Below, piece by piece: positions 59,158-64,000 of a DNA stretch of 64,000 nucleotides (position 1 is its first letter; every line of letters starts with the position of its first letter). Under the pieces are notes generated by a model that worked only from the letters and a program-made list of their open reading frames with translations, searched no databases and was not told the origin of the DNA. Origin of the DNA: Sphingorhabdus wooponensis (lineage in GTDB: Bacteria; Pseudomonadota; Alphaproteobacteria; Sphingomonadales; Sphingomonadaceae); the NCBI RefSeq assembly GCF_003933235.1, contig NZ_RWJI01000001.1, positions 812,001 to 876,000 of the forward strand, read 5' to 3'. Made by a program: the position numbers and the translations under genes.

Positions 59158-60483
59158 ATGAAATTGGTTTCAAAATTTGCCCTCGCTTTGTCGTTGGTAG
59201 CGGTTTCAGCCGCTCCTGCTGCATTTGCGCAGTCCAATGAAAAGCCCAAGAAGGAAAAAAAGGGTAAGGAAGCGGTCGCCCCTAAGAGAAATTACTCAAA
59301 ACCATTTATTGCCGCTTATATGCCTGTGTCGGATTTGTTGAACAAAGCAAAAAACGCTGCAGCAGCTAAAGCAGAATTTCCTAAGGTTGTCGCGGCTATT
59401 GGCAATGACGATGATCGTTATGAAGCGGGCATATTGGCCATAAATATTGGCGCGCCGTTGAAGGATTTGGCGTTTCAGGAGCAGGGCATTGATTTGTTGA
59501 TTGCTTCAGCCTCCACCCCGGCCGATTTGAAGAAAGAATATACGTTTCGTAAGGGCGCCATCGCATATGATGGTAAGCGATTTGCAGACGCCGAAAAACA
59601 TATGGTCGACGCCTATAACTTGGGGCATCGCGGCAATAATATAGAATTTCTGATTTCCAATGCCATGTCGCAACAGAGCAAAGATGCAGATGCAGTCTCA
59701 TGGATTAGCAGGGCAATTGATGCTAGCAAGGCCGCTGGTTCTGTGAACAAAACCTATATCGTACGTGCCGCAATACTTTCGGCTAAGGCGAAGAATTACG
59801 CAGGTGCGGCCAATTTTTACAAAGACTTGATCATAGCGGAAAATAATCCTGATTACTGGCATGATGCGCTCGCATTTTTTGACCGCTCGCGTGATTTCAA
59901 TCCAGAAGAAACACTCGACATCATGCGTTTGATGCGCGCCACCGATGGTCTTCGCTTCCAACAAGAATATGCCGCATATCTCGACAGCCTTAGCTATATC
60001 GGGGTGCGTTACCCGGCAGAGGCAGTTTCTTTGCTGGATGAAGGCTTTGCCAAGGGGGTAATTTCGCGCAACAATGTGACGTTCAGTGAGCGGTATAATG
60101 AAGCGAAGGCGCGGCTTGCAGAAGATACGCGTACACTGGCTGGAACAGTTGCACCCGCCAAGGCTAGCCCGAGGGGCATGTTGGCCTCGCTTACTGGCGA
60201 CTCCTTTTTCTCGCACAAGGATTACAAAACAGCGAAGGAATTGTATGAATCTGCGTTGAGCAAAGCGCCCATTTTAGACAAGGATGGCGGTGACCAGACC
60301 GAGCGCACGCGCTTCCGTCTTGCCATGTCAAAGGCTATGCTTGGTGATCATGAAGGGGCGAGGGCGGACTTCGCGATGATCAAAGGCGCAAACCGTAAGG
60401 CAATAGCCGAATATTGGTTGATGTTTATCAACCATCGCGCAAATGCCGCGGCGGCAACTGTTGCCGCAGTACCAGCAACCTAA
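59158..60483 (+). CDS. Predicted periplasmic helical-repeat (TPR-like) protein
   Basis: No specific family is recognised. The 441-residue protein has a clean signal peptide (residues 1-24, AFA-QS cleavage), then a short Lys/Glu-rich stretch, then mainly helical sequence with TPR-like repeats (EYTFRKGAIAYDGKRFADAEKHM split over one repeat, and KDYKTAKELYESALSKAP near residue 355). It is likely a periplasmic scaffold. GGAGAG precedes the ATG, and a bidirectional terminator follows. Confidence 0.75.
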   Translation: MKLVSKFALALSLVAVSAAPAAFAQSNEKPKKEKKGKEAVAPKRNYSKPFIAAYMPVSDLLNKAKNAAAAKAEFPKVVAAIGNDDDRYEAGILAINIGAPLKDLAFQEQGIDLLIASASTPADLKKEYTFRKGAIAYDGKRFADAEKHMVDAYNLGHRGNNIEFLISNAMSQQSKDADAVSWISRAIDASKAAGSVNKTYIVRAAILSAKAKNYAGAANFYKDLIIAENNPDYWHDALAFFDRSRDFNPEETLDIMRLMRATDGLRFQQEYAAYLDSLSYIGVRYPAEAVSLLDEGFAKGVISRNNVTFSERYNEAKARLAEDTRTLAGTVAPAKASPRGMLASLTGDSFFSHKDYKTAKELYESALSKAPILDKDGGDQTERTRFRLAMSKAMLGDHEGARADFAMIKGANRKAIAEYWLMFINHRANAAAATVAAVPAT

Positions 60484-60501
60484 GCTTTGATACATAAATG
60501 G

Positions 60502-60531
60502 AAAAGGGTCCGCGTAACCGGGCCCTTTTTT
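60502..60531. terminator. Bidirectional Rho-independent terminator
   Basis: AAAAGGG (60502-60508) pairs with CCCTTTT (60523-60529), with further CC/GG pairing inside and an 8-nt loop. It lies between the repeat-protein gene and the convergent Lrp gene and has T-runs on both strands. Confidence 0.8.
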
Positions 60532-61006
60532 ATGCCTGGGGAATAGGCACGCCGGGTTCGTCTTTCGCTGTGCGGATCGTTAAAGATGTTTTGACGCTGC
60601 TCACATTAGGCGCCGACGTAAGGTTAGAGGTCAGAAATTCCTGAAATGACTGAAGGTCACGCGCTACAATCTTCAGAATAAAATCTATTTCGCCATTAAG
60701 CATATGGCACTCGCGCACATCTGGTAATGCGCGGACATGTTGTTCGAACGCTTTAAGGTCATCCTCGGCCTGGCTTTTGAGGCTGACCATTGCGAAAACG
60801 GTAATAGTATACCCTAATGCGCTAGCGTCTACATCGGCATGGTAGGATTTTATCGTCCCCGATTGTTCGAGCGCACGCATACGGCGTAAACAGGGAGGTG
60901 CGGTCAGACCAACCTTTGTAGCGAGCTCAACATTGGTAATGCGACCATCAGCCTGCAATTCGGCCAAAAGCTTCATATCTATCGCATCAAGGTTCGTATT
61001 AGCCAT
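60530..61006 (-). CDS. Lrp/AsnC-family transcriptional regulator
   Basis: The 158-residue protein has the N-terminal helix-turn-helix (LDAIDMKLLAELQADGRITN, LATKVGLTAPPCLRRMRALE) and the C-terminal RAM effector-binding domain (HMLNGEIDFILKIVARDLQSFQEF). ATG 61006 gives the canonical N-terminus; the frame extends 19 codons upstream without support. Targets and effector (usually amino acids) are unknown. Confidence 0.93.
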   Translation of the reverse strand: MANTNLDAIDMKLLAELQADGRITNVELATKVGLTAPPCLRRMRALEQSGTIKSYHADVDASALGYTITVFAMVSLKSQAEDDLKAFEQHVRALPDVRECHMLNGEIDFILKIVARDLQSFQEFLTSNLTSAPNVSSVKTSLTIRTAKDEPGVPIPQA

Positions 61007-61285
61007 GATTTGGTAATTTCCATTTCTATTTTGCCCAATGCTTATAATATAATTATGCTGCATTGCAATTGTCCCATATCGTCATGCTCGCCAATAGATG
61101 CATTTATAGGGGGTGTATTGCCCCGGGGAACATGTATCTTGTGGGCGTTTATAGCCTCTTTCTAAGATTGGCGCATTTTGACACTATGCTTTCCTTTTCA
61201 AATTTACATGGTTTATGTCAGATAAGGACTTGCGCATTCTGCTAAAGTTCGGCTATCGGCGCGCAGGTAGTTGGCGAGCCGGTTA

Positions 61286-61362
61286 GGGCCTGTAGCTCAG
61301 TTGGTTAGAGCTGGCCGCTCATAACGGCTAGGTCGGGGGTTCGAGTCCCTCCGGGCCCACCA
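61286..61362 (+). tRNA. tRNA with CAT anticodon, probably tRNA-Ile2 (or elongator Met)
   Basis: A 77-nt cloverleaf with encoded CCA. The acceptor stem GGGCCTG/CGGGCCC (with one wobble) and the anticodon loop CTCATAA give CAT. Position 1-72 is a G-C pair, so it is not the initiator. The GC-rich anticodon stem and the G-rich acceptor resemble Ile2, in which C34 becomes lysidine; the identity is inferred. Confidence 0.9.
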
Positions 61363-61427
61363 GTTTCGCATCGCGAAGTTGGCAGGCAGCCAGCCGCGAG
61401 GACATTGTTATACCAGTGATCCCATGT

Positions 61428-61866
<439 letters not shown>

Positions 61867-63474
61867 TCAGACATTGGCGATATCTTCGCGACGTGAAATC
61901 CGGATTGCCTCTTGTGCGGTGGTATAACCGGCGAGGACAAGCTTACGAGCCGCTGAACTCAGATTTGGCTTATTTATGAATGCGTGCCGCGCCAAAATAG
62001 CTTCGTCGCCACCGTCGTTAATAAGACGACGGATGGTGGCATCCACCCGCACGGCCTCAAAAACGCCAATTAGTCCCTGAAATCCAGTATTATCACATTC
62101 GCCACAACCAACGGCCTGGTACATTGCTGTACCCTTGTCGAGCCCGAGCAAGGATGCCGCATTACCGTCCGCTTGAATAATTTCTCGACACGATGAGCAG
62201 AGGCGGCGGACTAACCTTTGCGCGATCACGGCGCGCAGCGTCGACGCGAGCAGAAACGGCTCAACCTTCATATCACGGATACCTGTAATCGCCCCGACGG
62301 CGTCATTCGCGTGCATAGTGGTTAGCACCAAATGTCCAGTCAAAGCTGCTTGGAAAGCGACTCGTGCCGTTTCACTGTTCCGAATTTCACTGACCATAAC
62401 CACATCTGGATCCTGCAGTAGTATGGCGCGCAAACCGTTTACAAAAGTCACGCCTAGATTGGCACTAACCTCCGTCTGACCGATCCCTTCCACGGGATGT
62501 TCAATGGGATCTTCGACTGTCAGTATGTTTCGGGTTCCGTCATTCAGACCCTTCAACCCAGCATATAGCGTTGTGGTTGTCCCTGACCCAGTTGGGCCAG
62601 TTACCAGAATGACGCCATTCGGCTCGGAGAGCGCATCTCGCAATGTCCTCAGTGTGTCTGCCGACATCCCCGGCAGCTCAAGGGGAATATTTGCACTTTC
62701 CTCGTTCACTATACACAGCACTATCCGCTCTCCAGCGCGGCTAGGCAATGTCGAAACGTGCACGTCGACCAGCTTTCCGGCAAGCGTCAGCCCAATCCGT
62801 CCATCTTGTGGAATTCGATGCTCAGCGATGTCGAGCCGTGCCATGACTTTGATGCGGCGAACGATCATAGGCACGATATTGGCGGGTAAACGCAGGCACT
62901 GCTTCAAAATACCATCAGTACGCGTCCGAACGACCAAGCCTGTTTCATAAGGTTCGACATGGATGTTGGACGCGCCCTGCCGCACAGCTTCCGCAATGAT
63001 GCCGTAGATTAGCCTGATCACGAGGGTATCATTAGCACTATGGGGCAGATCGTCTGCGCCGGGCAACATATCAGAAAATAAGTCGCTATTGCCCGCGGTA
63101 ATTGTTTCGACCATGGCGGAAGCCGAGCCATCCATTGCATATTGATCGGACAAATAACGGTCAAATGTTACGCTATCGGCGATTTCGACATCGGCGGGGA
63201 TCGCAAAATACCTGAGGACTCGTAGCAGCGTCAGGGGGTCGGCTCCCTCCCGCATGGCAACTACCATCCCACTTTCATTTACATTTCGCAGAACTATCCC
63301 ATAGGTTTTCGCAAAGCTTTGAGGCAGATCAATCAATGGGGGAGTTGGCGCCCTTGCTGCGGCTCCTCCGTCAACGATCGCTGGGTCAGCAACACTCGCG
63401 TCGCCTCGACGAACTATCACTGGCCGCCCATTTATTTTCAAAATATTACGGGGTGGAACGTCCGCACGTTGCAA
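61867..63474 (-). CDS. GspE-type secretion ATPase lacking the Walker A lysine, probably inactive
   Basis: The uninterrupted 535-residue frame matches the type II secretion ATPase GspE along its length: N-terminal domain, VMARLDIAEHRIPQDGRI, TVEDPIEHPVEGIGQTE, the HLVLTTMHANDA histidine box, and a four-cysteine zinc site (Cys426, Cys429, Cys457, Cys460). Key residues have changed. Walker A reads GPTGSGTTTT, with Thr299 where Lys is invariant (codon ACA, 62578-62580). The Asp of ASDIH is Asn170, the Arg of VLRLL is Cys254, the Arg of ILRQDPD is Leu353, and GEIRD is SEIRN. The start is TTG 63474 without a good ribosome-binding site. No other gsp gene is present. It is probably a decaying gene or pseudoenzyme. 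Confidence 0.8.
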   Translation of the reverse strand: MQRADVPPRNILKINGRPVIVRRGDASVADPAIVDGGAAARAPTPPLIDLPQSFAKTYGIVLRNVNESGMVVAMREGADPLTLLRVLRYFAIPADVEIADSVTFDRYLSDQYAMDGSASAMVETITAGNSDLFSDMLPGADDLPHSANDTLVIRLIYGIIAEAVRQGASNIHVEPYETGLVVRTRTDGILKQCLRLPANIVPMIVRRIKVMARLDIAEHRIPQDGRIGLTLAGKLVDVHVSTLPSRAGERIVLCIVNEESANIPLELPGMSADTLRTLRDALSEPNGVILVTGPTGSGTTTTLYAGLKGLNDGTRNILTVEDPIEHPVEGIGQTEVSANLGVTFVNGLRAILLQDPDVVMVSEIRNSETARVAFQAALTGHLVLTTMHANDAVGAITGIRDMKVEPFLLASTLRAVIAQRLVRRLCSSCREIIQADGNAASLLGLDKGTAMYQAVGCGECDNTGFQGLIGVFEAVRVDATIRRLINDGGDEAILARHAFINKPNLSSAARKLVLAGYTTAQEAIRISRREDIANV

Positions 63475-63875
63475 TCCGCTATCGATTGTCGGACGCTAAG
63501 CTTGGCTCGTAGTACTAACGGCAACGTCATTCGGTCCGACGTCTGCTAGAACCGGGTATCCGTACAGCGGCTGCTGTAGAACAAATGATCCTGCACAATT
63601 TTTGGTCTGGCATGCTTATTTTCCGCAACACATATAAACTTCCCGTAATAGGTAGCTGCGACGGTCCAGATAATAAGTTACCTGTCGTCTACGGTGCGAA
63701 TAGAAATGATCTGTGACATGGTGATGTTTATTATATTGCAGTTAGGAGAATATTTTGCGTCAATGATATGGCGCCGCGTAGTTTATCAACGTCTGTTCTT
63801 TACAACCCCACAAAAAAAAGGGCAGGCACATTGCCCACCCCGTTTTAATTTGTGCAGTAATTCGGTGAATTTAAA
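63475..63875. other. Intergenic region without recognisable gene
   Basis: About 400 bp with frequent stops in all frames. Short plus-strand frames are unrelated to any protein I know. The minus-strand sequence, where a gspD-like 3' end would be expected in a secretion operon, shows no such match. A terminator of the gene at the right edge lies near its end. Confidence 0.4.
63812..63836 (-). terminator. Rho-independent terminator of the right-edge gene
   Basis: Read on the minus strand, GGGCA pairs with TGCCC (63832-63836 with 63820-63824) around a 7-nt loop and is followed by eight T residues (A-run 63812-63819). It lies 40 bp past the stop codon of the partial gene. Confidence 0.7.
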
Positions 63876-64000
63876 TCAGCGCGACGCCATCCGCGTTTGT
63901 AAACCGGCATAAGCCATCTTTGCCGCATCCTTAGAATTCATTACACGACCGTCGGCAAGTACCAGTTCGACATTATCACGGCTATGCAAAGCAGCCTTGA
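63876..64000 (-). CDS. C-terminal 40 residues of an unidentified protein, cut by the window edge
   Basis: The frame is open to the right edge and ends at TGA (63876-63878). The visible part includes HSRDNVELVLADGRVMNSKD and AAKMAYAGLQTRMASR. I cannot name a family. The coding character is supported by the well-placed terminator downstream and by a sensible codon pattern. It is too short for the usual ORF cut-offs. Confidence 0.55.
   Translation of the reverse strand, partial: KAALHSRDNVELVLADGRVMNSKDAAKMAYAGLQTRMASR

Overview
This window looks like chromosomal DNA of an alphaproteobacterium, most likely of the order Sphingomonadales. That is inferred from protein similarity and gene order: an rpoD-dnaG-yqeY block, a PdhB with an N-terminal lipoyl domain, tsaE-amgK-murU-addB-addA-trxA in one run, a DUF4170 protein, an SdhE overlapping mfd, and terminal repeats of a type I associate with sphingomonads. 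Almost everything is core housekeeping sequence. I see no transposase, prophage, CRISPR array or rRNA operon.

Layout. 1-5200: the end of an M2-type zinc peptidase, a Lys/Ala-rich membrane protein, AMP nucleosidase (amn), a Prx5-type peroxiredoxin and S-adenosylhomocysteine hydrolase (ahcY), which has a perfect operator-like inverted repeat upstream. 5375-14295: a tightly overlapping operon tsaE-amgK-murU-addB-addA, followed by trxA (tRNA t6A modification, cell-wall sugar recycling, double-strand-break repair, thioredoxin). 14292-14560: a structured MITE-like element lying exactly between trxA and argJ, whose ends contain both stop codons. 15829-19817: an 18-codon micro-ORF, a short secreted ORF, secA and a TSUP permease. 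19914-32119: a GST-like protein, tRNA-Asn, moaA-nadK, sdhE-mfd, recG, tyrS, a DOMON-like protein and a NamZ-like (DUF1343) muramidase. 32116-38788: a VWA/MoxR pair and the macromolecular-synthesis block yqeY-dnaG-rpoD.

38997-44858: carA, carB, greA and a rhomboid protease. 44878-46885: a minus-strand cluster of small membrane proteins resembling the E. coli yqjD/yqjE arrangement, plus a DUF4170 protein. 47085-52453: eno-ftsB, pdhA-pdhB, a phytoene-synthase-like protein and an EF-hand protein. 52463-60483: trmFO, a stand-alone nnrD, a YhhN-family protein, gyrA (with a perfect DnaA box upstream), an SDR and a periplasmic repeat protein. 60530-64000: an Lrp/AsnC regulator, two tRNA genes, a solitary GspE-type ATPase that has lost its Walker A lysine and several other signature residues, and the 3' end of an unidentified gene running off the window.

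The observations most worth a second look are the secretory ORF plus micro-ORF ahead of secA (an architecture like SecM, but without a known arrest motif), the MITE that supplies two stop codons, the apparently dead GspE, the palindrome upstream of ahcY, and the combination of AmgK/MurU with a NamZ-like enzyme for muropeptide recycling.
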